Assembly: GCA_003586115.2 (NCBI GenBank)
Contig: QVOM02000112.1
Span: 105,192,941 to 105,256,940, forward strand
Length of the DNA stretch: 64,000 nt
Source: Salvator merianae
Taxonomy: Eukaryota; Chordata; Lepidosauria; Squamata; Teiidae
Direction of reading: 5' to 3'
Shown: one piece after another, positions 13,486 through 24,839 of the stretch
Layout: each line of letters begins with the position of its first letter
How positions within the stretch are numbered: position 1 is the stretch's first letter
Position numbers and translations under genes: made by a program
Notes under the pieces: model-generated
The model's input: only the letters and a program-made list of their open reading frames with translations
Database searches by the model: none
Told to the model about the DNA's origin: nothing

Positions 13486-13884
13486 GGACTTCTTTGCACT
13501 TTCCACTAGTGAGCTTCGGAACGTTCACTAGTGAAGTGCATCTGCACTGTGCGGAGGTCCTGGTGATCAGGAGCAGACTATGGCTGCTCCCAATCGTGAC
13601 TTGCTGTGGAGCACAAAATCATGCTTCACAACTATACTAGAAGCGTCTGGACTGCTCCCAGTACACTGCATTCGCACCCAGGTCACACCACGTTCCTGCT
13701 CACCATGGCATTTCCCAGCTACTGTCATGGCGCAGGCCACCAGTATTCACATTGCAAATGCTGGTAGCCTGCTGCTGGTATATTCTAAGATGTTGTAGTG
13801 CAAATGGCTTTCACGCTGTGAGGTCTGTTCCCCCTTAATACAGGATAATTATCTTGTTCTAAAGTGGACAGTGCAAAAAAGCCC
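13486..13884 (+). mobile_element. Family A TIR element, copy 2
   Basis: Begins near GGACTTCTTTGCAC and ends GTGCAAAAAAGCCC. Internal landmarks shared with other copies are CACTAGTGAG, GTGCGGAGGTCCTGGTGATC, AGCAGACTATGGCTGCTCCC and GATAATTATCTTGTTCT. The target duplication is not clear, so the ends may be off by a few bases. Confidence 0.7.
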
Positions 13885-13997
13885 AAATTCTAGTCCACCT
13901 TTTCTAGCATAAAACGTTCCTGAGAAGAGGGAAGGGGCAGACTGGCATTTTAATGATCTAACCTGAAACCATTTCTTAGCAGTCTGCCTCAGAGCAC

Positions 13998-14165
13998 AGC
14001 CTTAGGGCATTTCTGCAATTGCTGGTGTTCTGCACCAGCAAGTGCACTAAGGAACAATTCCACACATTATTGTAGAATAAGGAAGGCCCTGCCCACCTCT
14101 AGTATTCTCTGTCTGCACAGGGTGGAGAGTAATCCAGATCCAGAAGCCCCACAGGTCCTGGAGGA
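13998..14165 (+). mobile_element. Family C TIR element fragment (Harbinger-like 5' end)
   Basis: TTAGGGCATTTCTGCA at the left resembles the TTA plus GGGCCTTTCTGCA end of the element at 60812. GGAAGGCCCTGCCCACCTC, followed by a TTCTCTGTCTG segment, matches AGGCCCTGCCCCCTC and TTCTGTCTG at 52311-52345. The right end was not found, so this looks truncated. Confidence 0.45.
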
Positions 14166-16055
14166 TGACAAGAAGATTACTTCTTTAGAAGCTCTTTTTT
14201 ATATATATATATAAAATCTAGGGCAGGATTTTTATAATCCAGTGGCCCTATAATAGCTACATCAATCTGAACTACATATTTTCCACTTTGGTAAACGTGC
14301 TCCAGCAGTGATCTGCTTCTCTCCCACACTGAAATCTCTTCTAAGGACATTCTGTGAATATTAGAATAATCATGCTCCAAGTGCAACAACAGAAGTAAGA
14401 GTGAACATAGGACTTGGATGAAAATGCGAAATAGAGAAATTATGTGTAAGAAATAGCTGCTGGAACAGTTCCACAAATCATTTTAGGTGTAATTATTCTT
14501 TATCTGAAGACTGGGAACTTGTGATAGACAGAAGGGGCTCTTGGTTCTTAAATAATATTATCATATTTTTAAAAATGGTATACCTAGATCTTTAAGAATG
14601 CAATCATTTAAAATTATTATTTGTTTGACTTCCATTCTGCTCTGAAGGCTCACAGCAGCTTAGGATGTATTTAAAACAAAACATAAGAAGAAAATAGCTT
14701 GAGCAAAGGTGTCAGCATTTTACTGTATATTTTCATTGGCTGCCATTTATTTTTTCTGGCATTCACGAGCATTTATTCTCGGTGCCTGTTAAATTTCTGG
14801 AGGAGGAGATAAATAATTTAGGAAATATGTTGCCTCTACCCCCAGTGGAACCCATAAGAGACCAGCAGAATTTATTGAAGTATATTTCCTACTCAATTCT
14901 ATTTATTGTGTATTTGGAGATGCCACTCTATGATCATTAGTCAAAGAAGTATGATGGTTAATTTGCCTAAGTGTGGTTCAAGGATGAAGGCAAGCTGTTA
15001 TTAACAGATGGTGTCTTAACTTTGTCACTGGTGATGACAATACTTGGCAGGATGAAATGTACTTGATGAGTACTAGACTCTGAGAGCAAAGTCATGACCT
15101 TCTCCATCCTTCACTTTGCTGAAGAGTGATAAGTTACCAACTCAAATTAGCACAGTGGACAGGAGTGGTTTCTTTAGGCTTGGCTAGAGTTCCTTGAATT
15201 GAAGCAATGGATGTTGTCTATATGGTTCAAAGCTACTTATGATTTGTGCTCAAGTGGTTGATACATGCGTTGCATCACCTACAGTTCAATCTTCTCTGCT
15301 TTGAATACTATCCTTTGCAGTTACTTCTATGCTAGTAAATTATAGTGAACAGCCTCTTACATCATCAGATCCCCTGTGCATAAAAGATGGCAAAGACCTT
15401 TTGGACCCAATCTAACTGAACCTAGAAATAGCTGAATCTCATAAACAGCCATGGGTCTTCAGTTGTTTATAGCTCATGTGTTCTGTTGTCTTCAGTGGAA
15501 TTTAAGTATCAGTGGCTTTGCACATGTACCTAGGACTAAACATGTCATTTTAGAGTCACTTATGCCTGGTTGGGAGCTGTCTGGATAATTCTTAAGCCAT
15601 TCCACTGGCATCAGCATGATGCTGCATGGCACATATGATTTGATTTGTAATTGGACTACCGCCCCCCTGTGATACCATCACCAATCACCTAATATCAAGA
15701 ACATTCTACTTCTCCAAATCTTGGAACCGCTCAAGAGGGGCCACTCTGAGAATGGAAGGGGTGTTCCCTTGTGCCCATGTAGAAATGTCCTATTCTGAGT
15801 GGTTTTCTGACATACTGGCAGCTTCTAGTTATTACTTAAGACTCACCAGCCAAATAAGTGGTGGTAAAAAAATAAAGCCCCATTATTCCCAATGAAGATG
15901 GAATTAAAATTATTTTAAGAGATTTTTTTTTTTAATTTCCTAATGAGACCCTGACCCAAGATCCATAAGATAAGGATTTATGCTCAGTGACTTTAGTCTC
16001 AAAAAAATTACTACTTATAACTTTGCTACCTCAGGACTGCATTGTAAGACATTTG
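14166..16055. other. Intronic sequence without firm features
   Basis: 14620-14700 (TTCCATTCTGCTCTGAAGG, CACAGCAGCTTAGG) looks like a small piece of the LINE-tail repeat also seen at 575-880. Elsewhere nothing was recognised, apart from an AT dinucleotide run at 14201-14214. Confidence 0.4.
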
Positions 16056-16059
16056 GATG

Positions 16060-16320
16060 TCAGGACTGGGTGTTGCTGTTGTTGTTAAATGCTGTTGAGT
16101 AGGTCCAATTCTTGCTGACCATACAGATAAATATTCATTATCATGAGCTGCGTTAGTAAGTTTTTGTAGCTGTTCCAAGGACCATCAGTAATCTCTTTGA
16201 TTGCATTCACCCATTTTGCCCATTGTTGTGCTTCCTTCTGTTGTTGTTTTTTTTCCAACCTTGCCATCCACAAGCACTTTTTCCAGTTCTTCATCATCTT
16301 GCATTACATGGCTATCTGTT
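16060..16320 (-). repeat. Possible degenerate BovB/RTE-related or SINE-tail repeat
   Basis: GTTGCTGTTGTTGTTAAATG, then GAGTAGGTCCAATTCTTGCT and GACCATACAGATAAATATTC, have the layout of a widespread squamate repeat that carries a TGTTGTT head and a GACCCATGGACAATG-type core. Divergence is high and the assignment is tentative. A 70-codon minus-strand frame lies within. Confidence 0.3.
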
Positions 16321-16727
16321 CTTGATTACTGATTATCACCTCAAGGAAGCAGCCAGGTTTTATATGGTCCTGCACTGATCAATTAGTTCTTGTGCTCTTG
16401 TCTGCATTGTTCTTAGTAGTCCTATCCAAAAATATAATCTAAAGACATCTGTCTTCCTTATCTTGCTCTTTGTGCCCAGCTTTTACAGATATGTGCTATT
16501 TCAGAGCTATTTGTGATTTACTGAATCCAGAACAGGACAACTTAAATAGCTGCAGACTTCATCACAAATATTGTGAGTGACTGGGAACGTGCGCGTACGT
16601 GTGTATTTTAAGGTGTTCATTTTACCCAAAAATCTAAAAACAAATGTACTTCTTCTAAAATTCTCATTTTTGAGCTATAGAGTAGAGTTCCTGTTTAAAA
16701 TAATGTGACTGGTTTTAGAGTTTAATC

Positions 16728-16800
16728 GTAGCATTATAGAGTTGTGGGGCTGGAAGGGGTCACCAAAGGATCATCTAGCCCGATCCATTTGCAATAAACA
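16728..16800 (-). mobile_element. Old CR1 3' UTR remnant
   Basis: ATTATAGAGTTGTGGGGCTG, GAAGGGGTCACCAAAGGATC and ATCTAGCCCGATCC follow the order of a CR1 3' UTR read on the complementary strand. It is only about 70 bp and highly diverged. Confidence 0.5.
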
Positions 16801-17079
16801 CACACAAATTAAATCAGGACTGCTCCTGTAGCTTTCAAGAGAGGGATGAGAAACCTTTGACCAAATACACACACAGACACACCGTCTGATTTTATATACT
16901 CACTCGTATAAAATATCCAGCTCATGTTCCTTTGCTTCCCCATTCTTGTATCTGTAATGAAAGGGCATGAATGACAGAGAAAGCGATGAAGAAGGAACAG
17001 AGCACAGGAAAGAAAGTGGAAGGAAGGAAGGAATATATAGGCAATTATTGTCATTACTATGCTTCTGAGGTCTGATATA

Positions 17080-17330
17080 CCATGGGGGACCTATTTTGGT
17101 GGTTCAATGGGACATGCCACCAAAATAGGCCCTGGGAGTTCTGAAGACCAGGGATGTTCATTACTGGCTTTTGGAGACTCTCTGTGCCAGCTCCAAAGCT
17201 GATGTGAGATAAGTTGTCCCAGTGCAGATAGCCTTGTCTCACACCAGAAGCAACACATCGCAGTTAGGGATAGGTCAATAATCCCGGGATAGGTCAGCCT
17301 GCCCTGTCTTGAGACAACAGCCATAAGCGT
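17080..17330 (+). repeat. Family B interspersed repeat, copy 2
   Basis: GCTCCAAAGCTGATGTGAGA, CCAGTGCAGATAGCCTTGTC and CACACCAGAAGCAACAC align with CTCCAAAGCTGGTGTGAAC, CCAGTATGGATGACCTTGTC and TGCCAGAAGCAACCTGG at 52559-52655. Inside it GACATGCCACCAAAATAGG and ACCTATTTTGGTGG form a local inverted repeat (17093-17137). Confidence 0.55.
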
Positions 17331-17369
17331 AGAAATAGGCTGAACAATCAGATTTCATGGAGTCCTTTG

Positions 17370-17580
17370 CAAAATTTATAAAATATTTATATACTGCTTC
17401 CCACTAAAATATAATCTCAAAGTGGTTAACAAAACATGGAAAACAAACACAACTAAAATAATAATAGTTATATAAAAACATGATTGAAATCAAATATGAG
17501 GAAAACAAACATTTCACTCTGGAAAGGCCTGGGTAAAAAGAGAAATCTTCAGTCAACCCTTAAAACTAAATAAATCATAA
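17370..17580. repeat. Degenerate LINE-tail type repeat
   Basis: TTATATACTGCTTCCCACTA, ATCTCAAAGTGGTTAACAAA, then GGCCTGGGTAAAAAGAGAAA and CTTCAGTCAACCCTTAAAAC. This is a common squamate repeat layout related to 575-880. Confidence 0.5.
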
Positions 17581-18735
17581 ATCTAACTTTTTAAAAAAAA
17601 ATTAGTGATCTACCACAGGTCAGCTATATGAACTTGAATTATTTTCTCAAGGCTCTGTGTCACAACAAGGCAGAAATCGGGAAGTACCTTTATCTAACTT
17701 TGTGCCTGTGTCTATCCCCACTGCTATTTTGCTGTGTTAAGCTTTAATGATATAGCAACACAGGCATCCTAGCTACCTAATACTGTCACGTTAAAAATAA
17801 TGAAGGGAGATTCAAGCTTCAAAACTTTTTATATCCAGTTTTCGGAGAGGCGACTTGGAGTCATTTTAGTGAGTAAGCAAGTCTGCAGGGTTTAGCAGAA
17901 CTATGCTGTAACTGTCACAGGTGTGAAAAGAAGCAGCTCCTAAAAGTAATGTTACTGAATAAAGTTATGAAAAGGGTGGCTTCCATTTCTCACAGATTCT
18001 TTGTATTTTTAGAATTCGGTTAGATGCTCTTGCCCTTCACAAATTAGCTAGAGGAGTTTCCTCCCATGTATGAAGATCATAGTGCCGTGTGGAATGCCAA
18101 AGTAAATGCTTTTGACCTTCCAAGGAGGAGTGAGAAATATATGCTTTTAGATCTACAGAACTGTCTTTTGCTTTCCTTGATTCACATGCATTTATCCATT
18201 TATAGAATTTTTAATCTCAGTTTTAGAGTGAATTACAAAATGTTAGTGATAAGACGATCCCTGGCTTCAGGCTTGTTATCTTAAAAAAGGCAAAAAAGGA
18301 TGAAGAGAAAAAGGAAGAGGGAGTGCTCAGGCCTTATAAGATACTGCTGTAATGACAAGCTGAAACAGAAATACTTCAAAGGGATATGAGCCAAATTTTG
18401 CTTATTTTAAGCAGACTGGATGCAGATACTCTGCAGACCTATCTGCCTGCCTCTCCTACACTATCTTTTGGGTAAAATAGAAATGATCAGGCACGTGAGG
18501 TAGATGAGAATCTTGATCCAAATTCCTGTTTTTTTCTCTGTTCCCCACTGCACCAAGGAGTGCAGGGAGGGCTTGGTGCAATCTATCCCTTCACCATGCC
18601 AAGCTGCTGTTTCCCTGGCCTAGAAGTTCAGCTGGTTTAGTTGTCTGAACCAAGCCAAACTGATTGAACTTTGTCTGAACCAGCTTGGTGTGGTTCAGAC
18701 ATCTAAAATGGCCAAATAAACCAAAGAGACACTCA
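17581..18735. other. Intronic sequence without recognised features
   Basis: No exon or repeat was recognised. 18600-18720 contains repeated AACCA and TGGTTC words (TTTAGTTGTCTGAACC, GAACCAGCTTGGTGTGG) that form short inverted repeats, possibly a fragment of a palindromic element. Confidence 0.4.
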
Positions 18736-19948
18736 GGCCATGTTCCGACATTGTAAATTTAATCCGTATCGGAAGAGTACAAGGACTGAATTCGTCTTCT
18801 GGTCGTTCCCACAGTTACAGTTTAACACGGACTCAATTCATACCTGCTCGTTCCCACACTGATATTTCCCGTGCTTGGCACGGAGAAACAGTACCTTTTC
18901 TGCCTCCACCCCTTGCCAAATTCCCCTCCCCGTGCAGTCAGTGATTGGCTGCAGTCCCAACGTTCAAATCTTGACGTCACAGGGGCGGAAAAGTCAAGCT
19001 CTGCTCTCTGTATGTCCCCGCTGCTGCCTCAGAACATGAATTCACTTGGCAGCATTACTAGTCATTTGCCATTTGCTCCTTCTCCCCACTACAGCCTCTA
19101 TCTACACAAGCAGAACTTTAAAACTATGTTCCGCAAGCTTTTTAAAGGGCTTTTTAAAGGGCTCTTTAAAGGGCTGATGGCGATTTCTGCTCCCCTGCAA
19201 GTGCACTTTTGCGCAATTGCGCAATTTAAAAGTAGCGCAAAAGCAGGGAGAGCTCCCTAACGAAGGGAAAAAGTGGGGAGGGAATGTGGCGGGGGCTCTA
19301 CTATCTTGACAGTGCAGTTCATTGCCAGCAAATGGACTCTGCCTCATCTTCCCCCGAGACATCCGCAGCGGCATGTGTCCCCGCTGTGTAGCTGTGTGCT
19401 GCTGATGGCAAAACTCATCTTGAGCAGGTTCTTTGTTGGGGCAAGAGGACTGCAACCCCAAACAGGCGCAGTTTATTTTTTGGTTTAAAGAGCAGACGGA
19501 AGTGGAGGAAGCCTTTAATTTCTTCCTGGCAGTGTCGAATGGGGAATAAAGAAAGAGAAAGGACCGCAGCTTAGCGAAGTAAAAAGGAGGACGGTTTCTT
19601 TTCCCCTGGCAGCGATGGAAGGGGGGATAATGGAGGCAGAGGAAACTACTGTGCTTCCTGCCCACCCACAAAGTCTGTCATTGGATGGCACAAAATGGGG
19701 ATCCCTCCCTCTGCATGCCCCCCAAAAAGTACGGTCCCTCCCAAATAGTCTCTTTCCCTGTTCCCACATCGCAAAGTAAAGCGCGCTAATGATCTGGAAC
19801 GGCTTGAGACTTCATTAAATCCGAATACAAAGTAGTCCGGATTTTGCCGATATAGTCCAGAAAAACTACGGAACGGCAAGATCATGTCGGGACAGCGGGA
19901 ACTGAAGACGGCCTGTAAACTGATTAAATGCCATGTCGGAACGCGGCC
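18736..19948 (+). mobile_element. 1.2-kb CpG-rich TIR element (non-autonomous DNA transposon)
   Basis: The left end GGCCATGTTCCGACATTG and right end CATGTCGGAACGCGGCC are inverted repeats, continuing less exactly inward (AATTTAATC at the left, GATTAAATG at the right). TCA precedes the left GGCC and follows the right one, a possible 3-bp duplication; this and the GGCC ends suggest a Harbinger-like element. The interior is markedly GC- and CpG-richer than the flanks. It includes three tandem copies of a 13-14 bp unit containing TTTAAAGGGCT (19138-19175) and minus-strand frames up to 189 codons with no resemblance to a transposase that I can see. Retained CpGs suggest youth or a CpG-rich source. 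Confidence 0.7.
19138..19175 (+). repeat. Tandem TTTTTAAAGGGC repeat
   Basis: Three successive units of TTTAAAGGGCT with one to three linking bases lie inside the 18736-19948 element. Confidence 0.9.
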
Positions 19949-20059
19949 TCATAAATGTATATGAATGCAAATAGCTAGTTTGATTCATAATGAATCCAAG
20001 CCAGCCAGGAGACAAATCACTAGTATGAATATAGAAATTTTATTTCATATCTCCTACTG

Positions 20060-20740
20060 TCTATCCACATTTATTTTGCCAAAATACGTGTCAACCTTTG
20101 GAATTCTTCCTTAGGACAAGCCTTCCAATATCTGATGGAAGTCTTCTTGCTTCTGAGACCGTGACAGCTTCTTAGCCTTTGTGGTTCCTTTCTTAATCTT
20201 TGTAGTACATTGTTACCAAATTGCTGTCATCATTTTAAATAACATCCAAGCCTTCAGGAAAGAGTTTGGTCTCTCAAACTTTCCCTTCAGCTTCCTTTTC
20301 ACCAGCTTTCTGAAAAGTTCCCCCTTTTGAAGTCAAATATGATTGTATTCAGCTTGCTTTTCTACATTTATATCTACATTTACATCACTGTTATTGTTCC
20401 CAGTTGGTCCAGCTACATTTATTTCCCTCATCAAGTAATGAGCTTTCATAAAGAATAGGTCCAGGATCACCGCTTCCCTAGCTGGTTCAATATTCAACTT
20501 CTCCAGCACACAATCACTTACAGTTTGTAAGAATTTTATTTATATGTCATAATTTGAGCAAACATTGACCTCGTCAATATGTGGGTAATTGAAGTCTCCC
20601 ATTATTACAAAACTCCTTGTTTGGGATGATTCTCTGATCTGATACTCCATCTCCAATGTCTCCCTAAGCACCTTCATTGGGGGAGGGGGCAATAACTGCT
20701 TTTCTGAGCTGGTATCTTTAGTGATTTTGTGCTGGCACCC
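20060..20740 (-). mobile_element. CR1/L3-clade LINE fragment, endonuclease-region
   Basis: Read on the minus strand, 20568-20606 encodes VIMGDFNYPHIDEV. This is the GDFNxP motif of the apurinic-like endonuclease domain of CR1/L3-type LINEs. It is followed by codons for LQTVSDCVLEKLN and EAVILDLFF, again in the order of that domain. Stop codons interrupt the frame, so it is a dead copy. It is not part of the CR1 3' end next to it, which is on the opposite strand. Confidence 0.65.
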
Positions 20741-20799
20741 ATCCGTCTCATGGTCTCAGGGTAGCTTGTTTAAATGTTGTATTTTACACATAGAATGAC

Positions 20800-21262
20800 A
20801 ACTCCTCTAATTTCCTAGACAAACTGGAACAAGTTCAGAGAAGGGCGACCAAAATTGTGAGTGGTCTGCAAACCATGTCCTACGAGGAACGGTTACAGGA
20901 TCTAGGAATGTTTAGCCTGCAGAAGAGAAGACTGAGAGGAGACATGATAGCTGTTTTCAAGTATCTGAAGGGCTGTCACAGTGCAGAAGGATTGTCCCTA
21001 TTCTCAATTGCACAAGAAGGAAGGACTAGAAACAATGGGATGAAACTTCAAGGGAGTCGATACAGGCTAGATATTAGAAAAAACTTTCTGACCATAAGGG
21101 CAATCAGTCATTGGAACAGGTTACCACAGGAGGTCTTCAAGGAGAGGCTGGACAGATATCTGTCTGGGATGGTTTAGTGAATCCTGCATTGAGCAGGGGG
21201 TTGGACTCAATGACCCTGGAGATCCCTTTCAATTCTAAGATTCTATGATTCTATGATTCTAC
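20800..21262 (+). mobile_element. CR1 LINE 3' end with ATTCTATG tail
   Basis: The frame at 20857-21177 encodes the CR1 C-terminus: MSYEERLQDLGMFSLQKRRL, RGDMIAVFKYLKG, RLDIRKNFLTIRAISHWNRL and PQEVFKERLD. The 3' UTR (GGGGGTTGGACTCAATGACC) ends with ATTCTATGATTCTATGATTC, the classic CR1 octamer tail. A small in-frame deletion relative to other copies removes residues between PQEV and FKERL. It belongs to a different CR1 subfamily from 6855-7457, whose tail is ATGTTCTT. Confidence 0.93.
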
Positions 21263-22599
21263 TCTTCCCTATTCATTTTTACAAAATTTATAATCAGGAC
21301 TAACAATTGGTTCACACCAGTCCACAAGGTTTTGATTATGAAAACAAACCTTCAGGTTCATCCATCTTGGTTTAGGGACTTCTGGCACTGGCATTTAAAT
21401 ACCAGTACTCAGGATCCCCTGTTTTGACTTTTGCTTAGGTTTCTCTAAACAGATTTGGGAAGGCTGTACATTGTACCATGTTCTCACTGTAGTGGCTAAT
21501 ATGGATTTTCTGAAACAATATTCAGCAACGGCATTTATATTTGTGTCCCTGCTGCCTTATATAGATGTTTTTCTGTTACATTTTTCAACCACATCATTTT
21601 GTCAATAAAGCTAATAAACTGGGCAAATGTTCTGGAATAAAAACTGAACAAAACCTTTGCTTGTTGCTAGCTATTGTCCTCAAACCAAATTCACTTGAAA
21701 AAGAAAGAAAGTGGGTTGGGGGAATTCAAAAGCAAATTTAACAATTCTACCCATCTGTTTCCTTGTCTGTGACTGATAGGCTAGACATGAGTGAGTAAGT
21801 GAAAGCAAAACAAAACCTCCAGACAACCAGCACACTGTAACCTTATACTCCATTGTTGGAATCCAAAAACTACTCTTTCACCCTCCGGTCTTCCTTGACT
21901 TCAAATGCCAGACTCACAGAATATGTGTTTTATTAACCCAAATGATGATCCCTTGCCAACCTCCTGCAAATAGCTGTGCCAGAAGATGTTGTGGGTGAAA
22001 TTCTAACAGTGCCTGAAGCAGAGCTTCTGAAAGCTGTTTGGCAGCTGACAGGGATACAGCCATCCATGGTTGTAGCATCTGGGCAGACAGCAATAAGAGA
22101 CCAGACTTCTTACATTCACACTTAAGGGGAAAACAGCAACAACATTAACTAGTTAGCCCTTAGGTGAAATGGGTTGTAAAAGAGGGTAAGAACAGGTTTT
22201 CTTTTTGGAACCATTTGTTTGGCTCTTTTGGGGAAGGGGTTTTTCTTCATAACCAGACTTAGTGAGAAGTATCTGAAAGGGTTACAAAATGAGATCTCTT
22301 GAGCCTAGTGAACTGAAAGCTGACTTAGTATATTTCCTGTCTAAACAAACATGGAACCTGTTATAAAGTTTAAGATGGAAAACAGTCTTGTAGAAAATAG
22401 ATTTTGTTTTGCATTGAAATGTAGACAATGAGGGAGGCTGTGAGCTCTGACACAACTTTTATCTGCTTTATAGGCTGATGTTTTATCTGCTCTGTAAAGA
22501 ACTCTAATTAAGAATACAATTTGATTCCTGTATTCTTAGATGTTTTTGTTTCTTTCTAGCAGTTGTAGTGATATGAGGACAGACCTTCAAAATATTAAA
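21263..22599. other. Intronic sequence without recognised features
   Basis: No exon, RNA gene or clear repeat identified. Confidence 0.5.
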
Positions 22600-22764
22600 A
22601 ACATAAGAAATGCCCTGCTGAATCAGAACTGTGCTCCATATAGATCAGCAACTTGTTCCCATAGTGCCCAAGCAGTCCTATTTGGAAGCTTACAAGCAGA
22701 AAGTGTGCATATATTGTAGTTTGCCTGGCTGACAGTCTCTCAGCAACTAGCCTTTAGAGACATA
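22600..22764 (-). mobile_element. CR1 LINE, 3' part of an interrupted copy
   Basis: ACATAAGAAATGCCCTGCTG marks the 3' tip of a minus-strand CR1, and CAGCAACTAGCCTTTAGAG continues its 3' UTR. The same copy resumes at 23386 beyond the nested SINE and TIR element. Confidence 0.75.
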
Positions 22765-22888
22765 TTCTTGGTGGTGGTGTTTGGTATCATGAGTTGGAGT
22801 TGACTCCTGGCCATGATGTGCACACATAGCAGATACAGAAGTGATTTGCCATTACCTTCTTTGGGAAGATGTGGAAGATTAAATTTGT
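22765..22888 (-). mobile_element. tRNA-derived SINE, 3' part, interrupted
   Basis: GTATCATGAGTTGGAGTTGA, CTCCTGGCCATG, AGTGATTTGCCATTACCTTC and TTTGGGAAGATG match the body of the SINEs at 53930-54095 and 58434-58591. The 5' tRNA-like portion resumes at 23326. Confidence 0.65.
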
Positions 22889-23325
22889 ATGTTCTTTCAC
22901 ACTTTCCATCTGGGAATGTTTGCAGTTGAACATTCCAAGATGGAACAGCCCTTGCAGTGTGGTGGTCATTCGCACTGCAAGAGCTGGAGCTTCCCGGAAA
23001 TGGGCATCCAGCATTCACAATGCAAATGCTGGCTGTCCACCATGACAGCAGCTTGGGAAACATCCAGCTACTGCCATGGTGACTGGGGACACAGCACTGT
23101 GCAGCCACAGCTACACAGCACAGTGTTTACACCCAGAAGTAGGTATGAACGCTGCATACTGGGAGCAGTCTGGCTGTTCCTGGTACAGCTGTGATGCACA
23201 ATTTTGTGCTCCACTTCTGGTAGCGACTGGGAGCATCTGTAGCCCACTCCTGATTGCTAGGGTCTCCATGCAGTGCAAATGCACTTCTCTAGTGAGCATA
23301 GAGATGATCACTAGATCATAGGCCC
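22889..23325 (-). mobile_element. Family A TIR element, copy 3 (reverse orientation), nested
   Basis: Body landmarks of family A appear reversed: CTGCCATGGTGACTGGGG, GCATACTGGGAGCAGTC and CTCTAGTGAGCATAG. The element ends in GGCCC. TGT precedes it (22886-22888) and follows it (23326-23328), giving a 3-bp duplication. Removing it restores a SINE that aligns with 58434-58591. Open frames on both strands (up to 122 codons) are incidental. Confidence 0.75.
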
Positions 23326-23385
23326 TGTATCTCTTTGCTTTTCAGGCAGTTGCTTTACCTGTGAACTATGGCCACTCGCTTTAGA
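23326..23385 (-). mobile_element. tRNA-derived SINE, 5' (tRNA-like) part, interrupted
   Basis: CTTTGCTTTTCAGGCAGTTG, CTTTACCTGTGAACTATGG aligns with CCTTGGCTTTTCAGACAGTT, TGCTCTACCACTGAGCTACA at 58551-58590, which is the reverse complement of a tRNA-like head. Confidence 0.6.
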
Positions 23386-23680
23386 CTTGTGCCACCCCCA
23401 ATAATAGAAGTGTAACACAGCCATTATGGTTAGTAGCCACTGATAATCCTGCCTTCTGTGAATTTTCCAAACTTTTAAAAAGCCTTCCAAGCTGGTGGCC
23501 CATACTGCATTGCGTGGTAGTTTAACTATGCTTTGTTTAAAGAAATACTTCCTTTCCTGATTCTTCCACAATTCAGCTTCATTGGCATTCTGCCCAATTT
23601 TATAATAAATCTACTTTTGTCTTCATGCTCCAACCATTTTTCCAGTGGATTGGAGTCACTTTTATGATTAATGTCTTCTT
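23386..23680 (-). mobile_element. CR1 LINE, 5' remainder of the interrupted copy
   Basis: AGCCATTATGGTTAGTAGCC, ACTGATAATCCTGCCTTCTG, AAGCCTTCCAAGCTGGTGGC and AATACTTCCTTTCCTGATTC follow the CR1 3'-end order on the minus strand, continuing from 22764. The distal part fades after 23660. Confidence 0.75.
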
Positions 23681-24839
23681 TGGACAGGAAACAGGCACTG
23701 GTTGTGCTAAAAGACCATAATCTGGCATTGGGGCCTTGCTATCTGGGCTGCAATAGCTTTCTTCTTTCAGTATCTTCACATGATCTAAAACAAGACTGAA
23801 TATGTTAATGTAGCAGTTTCTGAAATCTTTTGCAATTTCTTTCCTGTAAGCATGTTTTATTACAGCTTTCCATGAACTGAATTATATGACATCCATTCAG
23901 AATGTATGATTTGTTCATTACCTTGCAATGAACCTATAAACAAATAAAAACAAAACAGGTAACAGGAACAGTAGGCCAAATAGTGGTACTATCAATAACC
24001 AGTAAATTCCTGGATACACATACATTTTGACTAGTGGCCAGAAATTCACTGGGGTTAGCATCTCATGTATTTCACAAGGAAGATGATTCCACAGTGTGAA
24101 CACAGGAAAAGCCCACACTTTGATTGTCGCCAGATACAGAAAAATATGAGCAGTAACACAACCAAGAGAATGTCACCTGCAAATTACAGGAATCGAGCAA
24201 CTCTGTATTTTAGGGAGGCATCCCTTCGGGCAATTCAACCACAAGTTAACACAGTTAAATTTGGCAGAATAGCAGATCAACAGCTCATTGAGGATACCAC
24301 ATTCTGTCTCAGCTTCCTGATTTGGCTAGCTTACATACAGCACTTTACAGTAACTCTATCTTGAGGTGACCAATATATGAATCACAGTGGCCAGATTATC
24401 CCTACCCCAGAATGAGCATAGCTGTTGCACCAGTTAGAACTGTTAAAGACAATATTAGTTACTGAAATTCATTTAGACCTTTAGCCAGGGAAAGATGATG
24501 GGACAGTGGGACAGCAAGAGAAGTGCTGTGTTTGTACTCCTCTCATCATGCTAAACTGAGTTACAATCTGTTTTGGATCAAAGCCAGGTTCAGTGAAATT
24601 CAATAGGTCCCTCCAGTCACCATATAGCCGATCCCCAGTGCTCCATTGGTTTTGCTTCATGGGCTAATGGTGCCTTTAGCAACAGTTGTAGTTTCTATGG
24701 CATACTTGAACTACATGCATTTTCTTCAGATTTAGAATGATTAAAATCCATCTAAATTCACAGTATGGATGCACTGAGCAATAAACATTGAGATTGGATG
24801 ATCTCATTCCAACCTTTAAGGATCATAATGCTTGGAGTA
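23681..24839. other. Intronic sequence without recognised features
   Basis: Includes a 99-codon open frame (24065-24364, +) with no similarity that I recognise. No splice-flanked conserved segment was seen. Confidence 0.45.

Noticed and set aside
19102..19671. A 189-codon minus-strand frame, the longest in the window.
   Set aside because: It lies wholly inside a non-autonomous TIR element, contains the tandem TTTAAAGGGCT array, and shows no transposase motif. GC-rich composition explains the lack of stops.
20060..21262. A single full-length CR1 spanning both pieces.
   Set aside because: The endonuclease-region piece and the 3' end are on opposite strands, so they are not one uninterrupted element.
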